A DNA stretch of 64,000 nt from Hexactinellida sp. DTS-2022 (GCA_028753945.1 JAPNXP010000001.1:8856501-8920500), one strand, 5' to 3'; shown: positions 43,001 to 52,543, counted from the stretch's first letter. Numbers and translations: made by a program. Notes: generated by a model not told the origin, from the letters alone.

Positions 43001-43677
43001 GCTTTAGCCACGTCGGGTCTCGACAGGAAACGCCCCACAACTAGAACAGTCGCGTCTCGCGTCTTATCTCGCGCGTCCAGGTATGCTTTGGCAATCTGAA
43101 TGATTCTATCCATGGTGGAGACGCGTTGTTGGGAGGTGTCAAACCGAGAAATATCGAATGGGACTATACAGACCATGGCAAGCCAGAGCAGGAGAGCGAA
43201 CCTAACTTCCCAGAAGGCGACCTCATCGGGGTCCTGCTGCTCCAGGGCCAGAAGGATGGGCTCTAGGTCCGTGACCTCGTGCGGGAACCAGCGGAGGATG
43301 CTCTTGGTGCCACGGACCTTGGCGATGAGGAAGATAAACTTACAGGAGTATAGGATGTAGGGGGCGGGGGGACACAGGTCGGGGCTGTTCCTGAGGCGGA
43401 TGAGACAGGGGGTGAGTAGTTTTTCGATGTGAGGGTCGAGGAGTCCGGGTTGCTCTTGGTAGCGGTTCAGAACGTAGAGCAGCCTCTCAAAGAAAGATTC
43501 TGCCGTGAGATCATCCTGGATGAGGTCTGGGAGATTCTCTGAGAGTCGAATCAGCTCGTCTGCTTCTTCGCAGTAGTCCAGCGCGGAGCCGAGACAGGCC
43601 TTCTCCCGCTCCGCGTCCCCGCTCCCGTCCTCGGGCGTGTCCCAGGTGGCGTAGCGGTCCATAATGCTAGACTTCAT
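40039..43677 (-). CDS. TBCD: Tubulin-specific chaperone D (tubulin folding cofactor D)
   Basis: An uninterrupted 1,212-aa frame on the minus strand, similar in length to human TBCD (about 1,190 aa) but with no intron. It is an all-helical ARM/HEAT-type protein. Recognisable family segments are KVRGTKSILRWFPHEVTDLE near residue 120, LLLWLAMVCIVPFDISR near 165, AAKGLGRISSRL near 395, SAQALGRLAPLDTPYFTERV near 600, and RGDIGAVVRETSMRVLVSLS near 865, which begins the TFCD C-terminal domain. TBCD captures beta-tubulin during alpha/beta heterodimer assembly, and with TBCE/TBCC stimulates GTP hydrolysis. Start choice: M1 (43675-43677) or M6 (MDRYATWD) are both possible. The gene converges with MYO10, with the 15-bp satellite between their 3' ends. 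Confidence 0.95.
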   Translation of the reverse strand: MKSSIMDRYATWDTPEDGSGDAEREKACLGSALDYCEEADELIRLSENLPDLIQDDLTAESFFERLLYVLNRYQEQPGLLDPHIEKLLTPCLIRLRNSPDLCPPAPYILYSCKFIFLIAKVRGTKSILRWFPHEVTDLEPILLALEQQDPDEVAFWEVRFALLLWLAMVCIVPFDISRFDTSQQRVSTMDRIIQIAKAYLDARDKTRDATVLVVGRFLSRPDVAKARLEDYLEWSFVTLEKAAGSPTGGLSILSGILLSLSTLYKFSKREEIVKYSPTVLERIKALSLFSNKHTIIRKLNCKVLQRAGLSFLRARPAAWRYQRGSRSLLQALDPEKFRAQLEADRSAAVALSTELGPVAAEGAEESVPEAVEEVLELLLEGLSDRDTIVRWSAAKGLGRISSRLSQSNADDVVQSILEFFSVRQSDSGWHGGCLALAELARRGVLLPDRLEQVVPLVLQGLVYDEKRGASSVGAHVRDAACFVCWAFARAYDSNLLQCYVKELAQALVNVSLFDREVNCRKAASAAFQESVGRLGTFPHGMELVVTMDYHAVSNRNHTYLQLSSSVSQFEEYRRAIVDELCQKKLLHWDLGLRELSAQALGRLAPLDTPYFTERVLPRLVPQTLAIDLQQRHGVLLGIAHIVHALSQVDSQRSIQDILGSERVAELQGIASNLESAKLYRGQGGKILRPAAMKFIEKMALSHLPATEQVLAVWRASLDENLQDPDRATQERALEAFREVCAHCYQSLPADSLAAVLSALVRNGLEQLKSSVHFARMGFSLALGALPSSFYAASHNLDSILRALMACATRDDMEQAIFTEARRDAVASIGSICRTVGISPEGVTPALLAEVYACLFEALRNYAIDNRGDIGAVVRETSMRVLVSLSQQVISQQRELFREEWCVEMLCGLIKQANEKIDRIRYVACSSIIALLHTTSIEVPHIPHLSQLREMFPVDASDLITPAQSFSVTVRAINLDAYRKSVLSGLVISIGGVAESVIRAASSCLLDQIKELSQDQGLLDKFSASLIDVYRDCIKQPRLLVPFLKLTDSLLTNACFEVYSGDPGSFPDLLFTYTQSCTRRTKDVKRVLASIDVFCGLLQFEGPVQTKALSHLMDILCHPAFPRVRKVAAEQLHLTLVTYEELMSSDAVEEVSQILTEAPWNLLVEDVRAPRDRLCELLNVPVPSARTPVGGSESEAQKAPQDFTFNDFVQRPF

Positions 43678-44935
43678 GTCAGCTAGATTCTAGGACTCAA
43701 TTATATTTCTATATTGCCAATGTGCCAACGATGATCTTATAATCGGTATTCCTGGAAATGTGGTCTCACACAATTCCCGAGGGAAAATGTTCAAGGGAAC
43801 AGGTTACACTTTGATACGGTTATAAGAACATCGTCTCAAGTACAATAAAATGTTCTTTACAGGCAGGACCGGATTACCGCATAGGCCAAATAGGCCATGG
43901 CTTAGGGCCCCGCGCTTTTAGCGGCTCCGGGGCGTTTAGGTGAATTTTTTAAAAATTTATTAAAAATGAGGCTTCATGTATTGGGCAGATGGACTAATCG
44001 TGTCAAGCAAGTATGCTAATATTTATATTGTGTCCGTTATTATCGGATATAGAGTTACTAATTTTAATTTATAAATTGATATTGATGCATGCAAATTTAT
44101 ATTATTTATAAGGCAACCAAATTCAATATTCGTTTTTATAACATTGATATGATTGTACTTCATACATCCTTTATTTATTCATCGTTCACTCCCGCTAAGT
44201 TGTTTAAAATACCTTTTTCAATGAACATTTATTTGTAACAAGCGTGCTTAGCTTGCTAGGTCGCTTCGCGGCAGAACACAACACACCAACCGCTTCGCGG
44301 TTGATGTGTGGTTTATACACCTCTAACATTGATTATAAAGGGCCTAAATAGTCAAATTTAAGGTCAAGTATCCCCTGGAAATCTAAAGAGTACTTGTACA
44401 CGTTAATCTGTCCCATAATATCCCTTCGTATTATCTATTGTTTAAAGAGAAATAGTGAGAAATAACGAGATAGTATTAGTGGAAATACAAATTTTTAGAT
44501 AAATGTTTATATATGTACATTAGTGAATAAATACATTATGGGTTATTAATAATTTCATCTTCAAAATCAACCCTGGTTGCAAATTGACCAATTTTATGGT
44601 TGGTTTGGCATATTATAGACTTTTTAGTATCAGAAATAGCCAATAAATGATATTCCCTTCAAATCAATTCATATCGGCTAACACATCCCTGGTCCGAAAT
44701 CCACATTTTGATGTAAGGCATTATGTATAGTAGGCTATGACTCAACCAACTGTGGATAACATTGCTAAAATAAATAATACATAATTTAATTTATTATCAT
44801 AGATAATGAATGAATGGCATTAAACTCTAGATGGTTTATGATGGAAACAAACTTCTAATTTATCTACCGTTCCTTGTGACTCGGACCAATCAACAAATGG
44901 TTCTTGACACCTTGAGGCTTGATGACTTGGCGAAA
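43678..44935. other. Intergenic with repeat fragments
   Basis: Holds the TBCD 5' flank, a lone CAGGACCGGATTA hAT-type end at 43863 (no partner found), and a hairpin around ACCGCTTCGCGGTTG (44225-44320) related to that at 2755. AT-rich HP-family sequence follows from about 44725. Confidence 0.5.
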
Positions 44936-45057
44936 AAAAATCCAAAATTTCAGCCTGCGCCGACAGCATGTTCCTTTGGAGGCACTATCAATAAACCACC
45001 AACAAAATATAGTACCACCAAAGGAACATGCGTCGGCACAGGCTGCAATTTTGTTTT
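44936..45057. repeat. HP hairpin, copy
   Basis: AATCCAAAATTTCAGCCTGC...CAGGCTGCAATTTTG arms with loop 'atcaataaaccaccaacaaa'. HP-family flanks run from about 44725 to 45640. Confidence 0.82.
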
Positions 45058-46219
45058 TATATATATTTTCTCTCCGTAGCAGGTGCCCTGGTCACATCTG
45101 TATACATCGAGGGCTGAAACTTGGCATGCAAGTGCGGAGTGACCGTCTAATTTGCACCTGGGGTTACGAATTTTGATAAAATTATTTTAACACCTATTTA
45201 CTATTTATGGCTCATAAAATGAAATAATTATTTTTGAGCTTGATAAATTTTACATGTACGGATAGAGAATTAAATTCTACACCTTTTCACAGTGCACGAA
45301 TTTTAAATTGGGTTTCGTTAGTGCCACAATAGAGTTGCAAGTTTCATTTGTTTACTCACACTTCAATTTCAGTAAAGTGTTAAATCTAATTCTATTGTTT
45401 CAACTTGTAATAATTATATTGATTTAACTTGTTAAATCCTACTCTAGTGATTCAACTTGCGATAATTATATTGATTTAACTAATAAATTCCAGCTGGCTT
45501 CTATTTAATTATAGTATTACTATACAATGGATTAAATAAAGTGATTTAATATAAGTAATTTGTTGACTCAACTCAACCAACAATGGATAACATTGCTAAA
45601 ATATATGACTAATAATATAATTTATTATCAATACATAGTAGTAGGGCAGCTTAAGCCCATATTTTGGAAGGATGTGGACATCCCGGACCAAAGCACCAAA
45701 TTTTTTCCACATATAGAGCCATTGCTTGGGCACTCGATTTTTGGTAGGATCCACTTCCGCCGGATGCATTATGACCTCCATCAGGCATTTTCAAAATGAC
45801 CACTTTAATATTATTCGGACAAAAGTCAGCATTCACGAACTCATGTCAAATGACTTCGTATAGGGATATTATATGCATAGTTGTAATCAGAACAGTGTGC
45901 ACTGTCGAAAGATGGGTCACTTGGTAGGGTTGCTATAATTTCTGAGAATGTTCAACATTCCACCGTTGTCAAGGAAACTTTTTAATCTGAATATGGTCAT
46001 GTGACCCCTCTAATTAACGGAAATTCCATGCTGATTACGAATATCATATTTCCAGATTGGAATAAATATCACTTGAAAAGTTATATTACATTTAGTGCTT
46101 AATAATTAATTACTAAATGTAATAAAGTGAGAATTGTGTAAATACTGTAATGGTATACTAAAATTATGGTTCGTACCATGTCACTAAAAATATTGCTTCT
46201 CACAGTTACAACTACAGAG

Positions 46220-47610
46220 TTATGTGCATATCCAACGCGCTTTTCTGCACGCGAATCTACCGCCAAAGTCACTTCTACTCTTAAAGCTACATTTTACGAA
46301 TTCACTGCATGCTTTTGAAGGTAAACTGTTCCATACAGGAACCCATGATTGTGTTTTATCATCAATAGTCCAGCCCCGGACTTCTGGAGTAGGTACACGT
46401 TGTCCAATTTGCTCACTGGTGACCATATCCCAGACTGATATGCAACTCGTTTTGACTGTTGTAGTAGTGCATCCCGGGTAAGCGGTATTCTCTCCATTGT
46501 TTTATCCTGACAAAACATTTCTTTTCTTCCTTCATCCACATACTACAAATTACTTGCTTTATCATAAAGAATAACTGTAAAGCGTTCCAGCAGCTAAAAA
46601 TGCTGAGCATCGAATTCTACTTTTGTATAAGGGTTGAGTGCCATGTAGGTAAAGCAGAGATGCAGCGGTCTGGACCGGACTGCGGTCCAGACCGGGACCG
46701 GACCGGACCGACCGGTCTCAGGTCGGTCCGGTCCGCTTGTTTTCAAGTGCGGTCTGGACCGGTCCAAATTAACGATATAACGGTCTGGACCGTTCATCGG
46801 TCTGGACCATTCATCGGTCTGGACCGGTCCATCGGTCTGGACTCATCCTAGATTGGACAAGCGATCGGGCTCAAATCCGTTATTACCCATTGTTTACAAG
46901 CACATAAGTAATAAGTATCTTATAAACACAAGTGGATATAATTATCCACCCTACTTTCCGGTCTGTAACGGTCCAAATAAGGGATATAACGGTCTGGACC
47001 AGTACATCGGTCTGGACCAGTACATCGGTCTGGACCGGTTCAACGGTCTGGACCGGTCCAGACCGATCCAATATTTTGATCATACGGTCTGGACCGGTCC
47101 GGACTGTCCAGAAAAAAATCATGACGGTCCGGTCCGGTCCATGAAATTTCCGGACCGCTGCATCTCTGAGGTAAAGGCAAATGTCACATCATGATAACAG
47201 TTTCAAACCTCCCATGCTGACTACTTGCCTCTCCCAATCCCAAAGAATGCAGATGTAGTATCACATCCCGTTAAACAATGGAAAACAGGAAGGGCCAGAG
47301 ATTTCTCCCTTCCTAGTTCTTCGTAGATTGCTATGATATGATAGTATGTAGAAGTTCTTTCCTGTACCAAAGCTAACCTAAATGTTCACATCTTTGCATA
47401 TGGTAATCAAGTGGTGTAACTTTCCATGTCAACTGCGCGCACTAGACATTTAGTATAGTTATTGAGAATGGCATCCTATAAATGGATCAGAAGTCTAGTG
47501 TCAGCTTCCCCATGATCACATAGCGCCATAGAACGATCACTTCCTCGAAGAATAGCTGTGACACCAGTCGTGATGATTATTTCCTAGCCTTCGGGACAAT
47601 TTTGTTGGAA
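46220..47610 (-). pseudogene. Transposon-encoded ORF remnant with HxEADTR, GCDTTSAF and Cys-rich C-terminal motifs
   Basis: Reading the minus strand from about 47600 downward gives CDHGEADTRLLIHL (about 47480-47520), then HCLTGCDTTSAFFGIGRGK (about 47225-47281). After the hAT insertion come MERIPLTRDALLQQSKRVAY and, in another frame, VPVWNSLPSKACSEFVKC with a Cys/Arg-rich tail. This motif order recurs in long hypothetical transposon proteins of many invertebrates. I cannot name the superfamily. Frames are broken by stops and by the 514-bp insertion. Confidence 0.6.
46655..47168. mobile_element. hAT-type element of CGGTCTGGACCG units (514 bp)
   Basis: Termini CAGAGATGCAGCGGTC / GACCGCTGCATCTCTG with a perfect 8-bp duplication AGGTAAAG (46647-46654, 47169-47176); the outermost bases of the right TIR read GGACCGCTGCATCTCTG. 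Both halves are dense in the self-complementary words GGTCTGGACC and GGTCCGGACC, with an AT-rich spacer at 46850-46970. It interrupts the transposon ORF remnant. Confidence 0.95.
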
Positions 47611-47750
47611 AGAAATGCAAACAGTTCTTGTTTAATAATTGGATCACGTAAGTAATCTGTCCAATTTCTTGGAAGCTTATTTCTTACTTGCAACCTTTTT
47701 CCGTAACCTTTACCTCTCTTTTTTCTAGTAGATTCTTTGATGCTCCTGAG

Positions 47751-47935
47751 CAGTGTTTTTTTTAAGGCAAATTAGAGGCCCAAAATGGTCTTCTAATTTT
47801 TCTCAATGGGCCTCTAATTTTTAACGTGCTAAGTACTCAATATCATGAAATGTAGAGTGAGGGCCTCTAATTGTTGGGGTGAGGGCCTCTAATTGTTGGT
47901 AGGGCCCTCTAAGCAAATCCTTAAAAAAAACACTG
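47751..47935. mobile_element. hAT-type MITE (185 bp)
   Basis: CAGTGTTTTTTTTAAGG / CTTAAAAAAAACACTG ends with a perfect duplication CTCCTGAG (47743-47750, 47936-47943). The interior repeats GGGCCTCTAATT. Confidence 0.93.
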
Positions 47936-48016
47936 CTCCTGAGGATGTATATGTCCCATACTAATACTATATCAACTCTTTTGGTGTTTGATAGTTGGCT
48001 AATGATGTATGGGACA

Positions 48017-48306
48017 CATAGGCGTCAAGTTTTGGAAAATATAATCAAAGATGGGGGGCCACTTGGGGGGTCTGGGGGGCACCGGAGGTTACTAAATATT
48101 TCCAGATTTGTTTCTTCAGAAACTAAATCTGGATATAATGAATAAACAAACGTGATTCTCACCCTCTATCATCCCTTGGTCGATCAAAATGACCACTTTC
48201 ATATAAAATATAAATCAGCCTACAGGCCCGGGAGTCGTCCCCCCCCCCCACAAGTAAAATCATGGGGGGGCCGCCACCCCCCAAAACCCCAAACTTGGCG
48301 CCTATG
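48017..48306. mobile_element. hAT-type MITE (290 bp)
   Basis: CATAGGCGTCAAGTTT / AAACTTGGCGCCTATG with a perfect duplication ATGGGACA (48009-48016, 48307-48314). G-rich subterminal tracts (GGGGGG) are mirrored by C-rich ones at 48238-48285. Confidence 0.92.
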
Positions 48307-48968
48307 ATGGGACAAATACTTGATTAGCATAAAGTCCGCTTTATTTTATTTGAGCTACATAGAAAATTGGAACGAAGGGACATGATAGATAAATTTATGG
48401 CGTATCCACTTTTCATTCTTAAGCTAGCTAATCATTAAGCACTAAATGTAATATAACTTTTCAAGTGATATTTATTCCAATCTGGAAATATGATATTCGT
48501 AATCAGCATGGAATTTCCGTTAATTAGAGGGGTCACATGACCATATTCAGATTAAAAAGTTTCCTTGACAACGGTGGAATGTTGAACATTCCATTCTCAG
48601 AAATTATAGCAACCCCTACCAAGTGACCCATCTTTCGACAGTGCACACTGTTCTGATTACAACTATGCATATAATATCCCTATACGAAGTCATTTGACAT
48701 GAGTTCGTGAATGCTGACTTTTGTCCGAATAATATTAAAGTGGTCATTTTGAAAATGCCTGATGGAGGTCATAATGTATCCGGCGGAAGTGGATCCTACC
48801 AAAAATCGAGTGCCCAAGCAATGGTCTGTACGTAGAAAAAATTTGGTGCTTTGGTCCGGGATGTCCACATCCTTCCAAAATATGGGCTTAAGCTGCCCTA
48901 CTATATATGTAGTAACATAGTACAGTGTATTTTAACGACATTTGTAAATACGCTCCTAATCCTGGTCT

Positions 48969-49124
48969 CATAGGCGTCGTAACCCGCCCGGGTGCCCGGA
49001 AATGTCCGGGCGGCCCGGAAGGGTTGCCCTTATGCTACTAATACTATACCCGGAGTTTACCCGGACATTACCCAGAATTTCCGGGCGGGCCGAAGGATTG
49101 ACCTTTGAATTTACGACGCCTATG
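48969..49124. mobile_element. hAT-type MITE with CCCGG-rich core (156 bp)
   Basis: CATAGGCGTCGTAA / TTACGACGCCTATG with a perfect duplication CCTGGTCT (48961-48968, 49125-49132). The core is rich in self-complementary CCCGGG/CCGGGC words. The termini relate it to 48017-48306. Confidence 0.93.
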
Positions 49125-49423
49125 CCTGGTCTGATCCAATTTTCATACGTCTAAATCACAAATTAATGTTACGGTATAGGAGAGGATTCCAAATTTTCTC
49201 GCTTCCATTAATTTTTTACAAAAGGAGCGTCTTGCGCTCCTGGATAATTCCTTGGATATGACAAGTGGCACAAGTGGTATATATATAGTAAGTGACATAA
49301 TTCCTTGGTACCATGTGCAGTTATGTAACTGGAACTACGAATAGGAACTGAGGTATCATATAACAGTACGACAGACTAGCTGCTCAGTACATATAGCGAC
49401 TAGGCCTATACAGCATTAGTGCA

Positions 49424-50950
49424 ATGCTATTCCCTAGAGAGATACTCCTGCTAGCAGTGGTACTGTGTGTCTGTTGGGAGACAGGGGACACTGGATGTTC
49501 GGTAGAGTGTGACCCGTATCAGAGGAGATTAGCCCTCCCCACCTGCTACCTAAGGGATGATGGAACTAGTACATACTGTGGAATAACTTTACGTAGCACA
49601 GATACAGGAATACAGACACTTGGTAGTTTTGATAAGTTAACTTTATTGTTAGATTTACAAACACAAGTAAATAGTTTGTATGTCTCTAACTACATGCATA
49701 ATCAGTTGAAAATAAGTACATTCAGATTCCACAGGGAAATAACTAGTTTGGATCTACATCATGGAAATATTCAAATACATCCAGGCATGTTGTTCTTACT
49801 ACCGAATCTTAAATTCTTACGAATGGGTTCAGTTTTCTTTGAATATTTTCCTTATTTTGCACATTCCAACAGATTGCTATCATATCTGTCTATATCAGCA
49901 TTTGACATTCCATCTACTACTCGTATCCTAACAAGAGGTCATATTAGTGGATTAACAGGGCTTAAACACCTAGTGTTATCACCTAGCCGGTATATAAACA
50001 CAACTGACCAATCGTTTACAGGTTTAACTGCCCTCACAACTCTATACATAGAACGCTTCCATATTCCTGATCCTGTAACCTTACTATCTCCTCTTGTGAG
50101 GTTAAGGGAACTATGGCTTTATAGTTGTGAATTGACTGAGATATCATTTTTAACTCGAACTCCCTCTCTATACGGATTGACTCGTCTTGACCTTGTCTAT
50201 AATCCCATTACACGAATACATCCTGGTATATTCTCCAGTTATACGAATCTGGTGAATCTGATTTTGTATAACAACAAACTAGCACAACTGGAATGTGGTG
50301 CATTTACAGGATTGAGTAATTTGGAATATATAGACTTAGAATACAATCTTATGCAGAGTATATGTTTCACTGCTTTCAAAGGTTTAGAATCTCTTACTTC
50401 ATTATCCATTCAAATAACCTCCCTAACCTCTCTTTCCAGTAGAATGTTTGAGTATTTGCCTAGTCTTAAATATATTTGGCTCTACCGTACACCTTTGCAT
50501 TGTGACTGTTGTCTTCAGTGGATGTCTAGGGTTCATCATAACTTCGGTTTATACATACAAAGTGCTGTATGTGCCTCTCCATCAGAGCACCTTAACAAGC
50601 CAGCTACAGATGCATCTCTCTACAGAGAGTGCCCACAGGATCTGTCCTATCAGTGCTTCAACAGGTCTGTCAGCTGTCCCACTGGCACCACCTGTCAGGA
50701 CACACTGGACACATTCATATGTGTCTGTCCCCGCCAAGGGGACATATTCATTAGCAGTCTCAACACCTGTGTCAGCAGCCAGGAGATTAGCAGCGGTCTG
50801 ATTAGCTTAAGTGGCACTACACCCACTCCTGCCACTTGTACCACTTCTCCCACTTGTCCCACTTGTCCCACTTGTCCCAGATGTCCTACTACTACTGGCT
50901 ATACCGCTACCAGATCCTTCCCATCTAAAAGTCCAACGAATCGCCAATAA
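49424..50950 (+). CDS. Secreted or surface leucine-rich repeat protein with LRRCT and EGF-like module
   Basis: 508 aa. An N-terminal signal peptide (about 1-24, LLLAVVLCVCW core) precedes a cysteine-bearing cap and about 10 LRRs (roughly 80-365; examples LTRLDLVYNPITRIHPGIF, LEYIDLEYNLMQSICFTAF). An LRRCT cap follows (PLHCDCCLQWM, then cysteines to about 415). An EGF-like stretch with CPTGTTCQDTLDTFICVCP lies at about 425-460. The tail is Thr/Pro/Cys-rich with TCP triplets. As a single exon the protein ends without a membrane anchor. A strongly hydrophobic segment in another frame follows within 30 bp (50977-51075), and a 46-bp intron could join it. The function is unknown; the architecture suggests extracellular recognition or adhesion. 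Confidence 0.8.
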   Translation: MLFPREILLLAVVLCVCWETGDTGCSVECDPYQRRLALPTCYLRDDGTSTYCGITLRSTDTGIQTLGSFDKLTLLLDLQTQVNSLYVSNYMHNQLKISTFRFHREITSLDLHHGNIQIHPGMLFLLPNLKFLRMGSVFFEYFPYFAHSNRLLSYLSISAFDIPSTTRILTRGHISGLTGLKHLVLSPSRYINTTDQSFTGLTALTTLYIERFHIPDPVTLLSPLVRLRELWLYSCELTEISFLTRTPSLYGLTRLDLVYNPITRIHPGIFSSYTNLVNLILYNNKLAQLECGAFTGLSNLEYIDLEYNLMQSICFTAFKGLESLTSLSIQITSLTSLSSRMFEYLPSLKYIWLYRTPLHCDCCLQWMSRVHHNFGLYIQSAVCASPSEHLNKPATDASLYRECPQDLSYQCFNRSVSCPTGTTCQDTLDTFICVCPRQGDIFISSLNTCVSSQEISSGLISLSGTTPTPATCTTSPTCPTCPTCPRCPTTTGYTATRSFPSKSPTNRQ

Positions 50951-50976
50951 AATATGTTTGTTTCTTTGTTTACTAG

Positions 50977-51077
50977 GTATTACTTCTATCCTGCTAACTA
51001 GTAGCACCTGCATTATTATATTTGTTGTTTGTATATACTGTTTATTAATACACATATTTGTTTATTGTTGTTGGTGA
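50977..51077 (+). CDS. Possible second exon of the LRR gene: transmembrane tail
   Basis: After an acceptor-like TTTACTAG, the frame reads ITSILLTSSTCIIIFVVCIY and more hydrophobic residues to a stop at 51075-51077. If the donor is GT at 50931 (weak: AAAA|GTCCAA), the intron is 46 bp and phase 1 on both sides. That would make the product a type I membrane protein. The size matches the 47-60 bp introns of MYO10. Confidence 0.4.
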
Positions 51078-51762
51078 ATATAATATTTGTTTACATCAGG
51101 ACTAATGGACTTGTTTGCAAGCAATCTTCTGAAAATATTTGTTAGTTATTTCCTATGAACGATCTGTGTTTAACATAATCGAGTTACTTTTGTTGATATT
51201 GTTGTTGTTGTTGTATTAAATCTTTCATTTTTAGTATTTTTAATTAGGGGTATAATTAATGGAACTTCGTAATAGGTAACATTTCCCAGTCCCCAATGTA
51301 ATATACAGTACTGTTGTGTAACATTGCATATACACTCCATAAGGAACACCTAAACGTGACGTTAATAATGTGTTAGTTAATTTGTATTCAGGATCTGTGT
51401 TTAACATAAACAAGTTACTTTTTGTTGTTTGTATTAAATCTTTCATTTACATGTGTTAACTTAGGGACTAATAATAGGGTTTTTCATAAACAAATACAGA
51501 CTTACTTAATTGTGACACTCATGCCACTTTCCCTTAAAGTGTAACGAATTACAATTTATAGTATAGTAAGAAATAATTATTATAAAATTATTGATCATGA
51601 CAAATACATGTTGGAGGCTATTATTCGTCAAAGTACGATTGTGTGCTTCTTTATTTCTCTAAAATAAAGGGGAGATCGGTAGGGAGCCGTATTCGTTGGT
51701 GTCCAGGTATTATCCGGATACACTTGAGTTCTGCATAGGCATAGGCATAGGCATATGCATAG
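51078..51762. other. Intergenic
   Basis: AT-rich. A duplicated segment 'gatctgtgtttaacataa(t/a)c' with 'gttactttttgttg' occurs at 51160-51235 and 51390-51445. A GCATAG tandem lies at 51731-51763. Confidence 0.5.
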
Positions 51763-51770
51763 AATGATAG

Positions 51771-52324
51771 CAGGGAATGCAAGGTTCACGAGCGGACTGA
51801 ATTGGCGCAATTCAGTCATCTTAAATTGACTCACGTTCATTCGTTCAAGTTAACCTCCTAACTTCAGCTCCACCAGCGTTCGTTCAATTCGTTCAATTAA
51901 GTTCGTTCAGTTCGTTCAGTGTACAGTGAGTAAGTCGAACTATTCCGTTTATGATAGACTGTTCGATCCTCCAAGCTGTTATTGAAGTTCAGGTTAAGAA
52001 TAAGAAGCTAGAATCTAAGCTAAGAGACATGAGTCCACTAGGGATGTCCGGAATTAGCACTTTTGCAGTAACCTATTATATTTAATGGATCCATGTTTAT
52101 AATTTATCTTTATTCAGTTTAGTTCGTTTAGTTCAGTTCGTTCAATTCGTTCAATTCGTTCAATTCGTTCAATTCGTTCAATTCAGTTCGTTCAATTGCC
52201 GTTCGGAAACCGTTGGCGTTCGTTCAGTTCGTTCACCGTGAATCCCTTAGAAGCCCTGCGTTCAGTTCGTTCAGTTCGTTCAGTTCAAGTTCAATAAGTT
52301 CGTTCGTGAACCTTTCATTCCCTG
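51771..52324. mobile_element. hAT-type element of GTTCAATTC units (554 bp)
   Basis: CAGGGAATGCAAGGTTCACGA / GAACCTTTCATTCCCTG ends. Flanks AATGATAG (51763-51770) and CATGATAG (52325-52332) agree in 7 of 8 bases. The interior is a minisatellite of TTCGTTCA(A/G) units (51840-51920, 52125-52310) around a unique centre. It is inserted between two GCATAG-rich simple repeats. Confidence 0.87.
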
Positions 52325-52543
52325 CATGATAGGTATAGGCTACATAGGCTACATTGGCATAGGCATAGGCATAGGCATAGGCTACATAGGCAATTTATAC
52401 AATTTTACGAGACGCCCCCATTACCTATAGTCAGGCACTATTAGTCATTGAACTCCCAAATATAGTGCCTCCAAATGAATATGCAGTCTGCACAGCTGTA
52501 ATTTTAGATCTTTTTAGTTCATTAGCATGCAGTAACAATTGTA

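Larger units (their letters stand above)
45642..48900 (-). mobile_element. Decayed DNA transposon with 0.47-kb inverted termini (3.26 kb)
   Basis: TAGGGCAGCTTAAGCCCATA at the left and its complement at the right begin arms that stay highly similar for about 470 bp (45642-46112 versus 48432-48900). The interior carries minus-strand remnants of a transposon protein and three younger hAT-type insertions. No clean target duplication is visible. Confidence 0.8.

Noticed and set aside
40760-43360. Long plus-strand ORFs opposite TBCD (up to 301 codons)
   Set aside because: These are antisense shadows of a GC-rich coding strand; only the minus frame shows a conserved family.
45642-48900. hAT assignment for the TAGGGCAGC long-TIR transposon
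   Set aside because: The TAGGGC tip is hAT-like, but flanks (CATAGTAG versus CTATATAT) do not form an 8-bp duplication and the ORF motifs are not those of hAT transposases.
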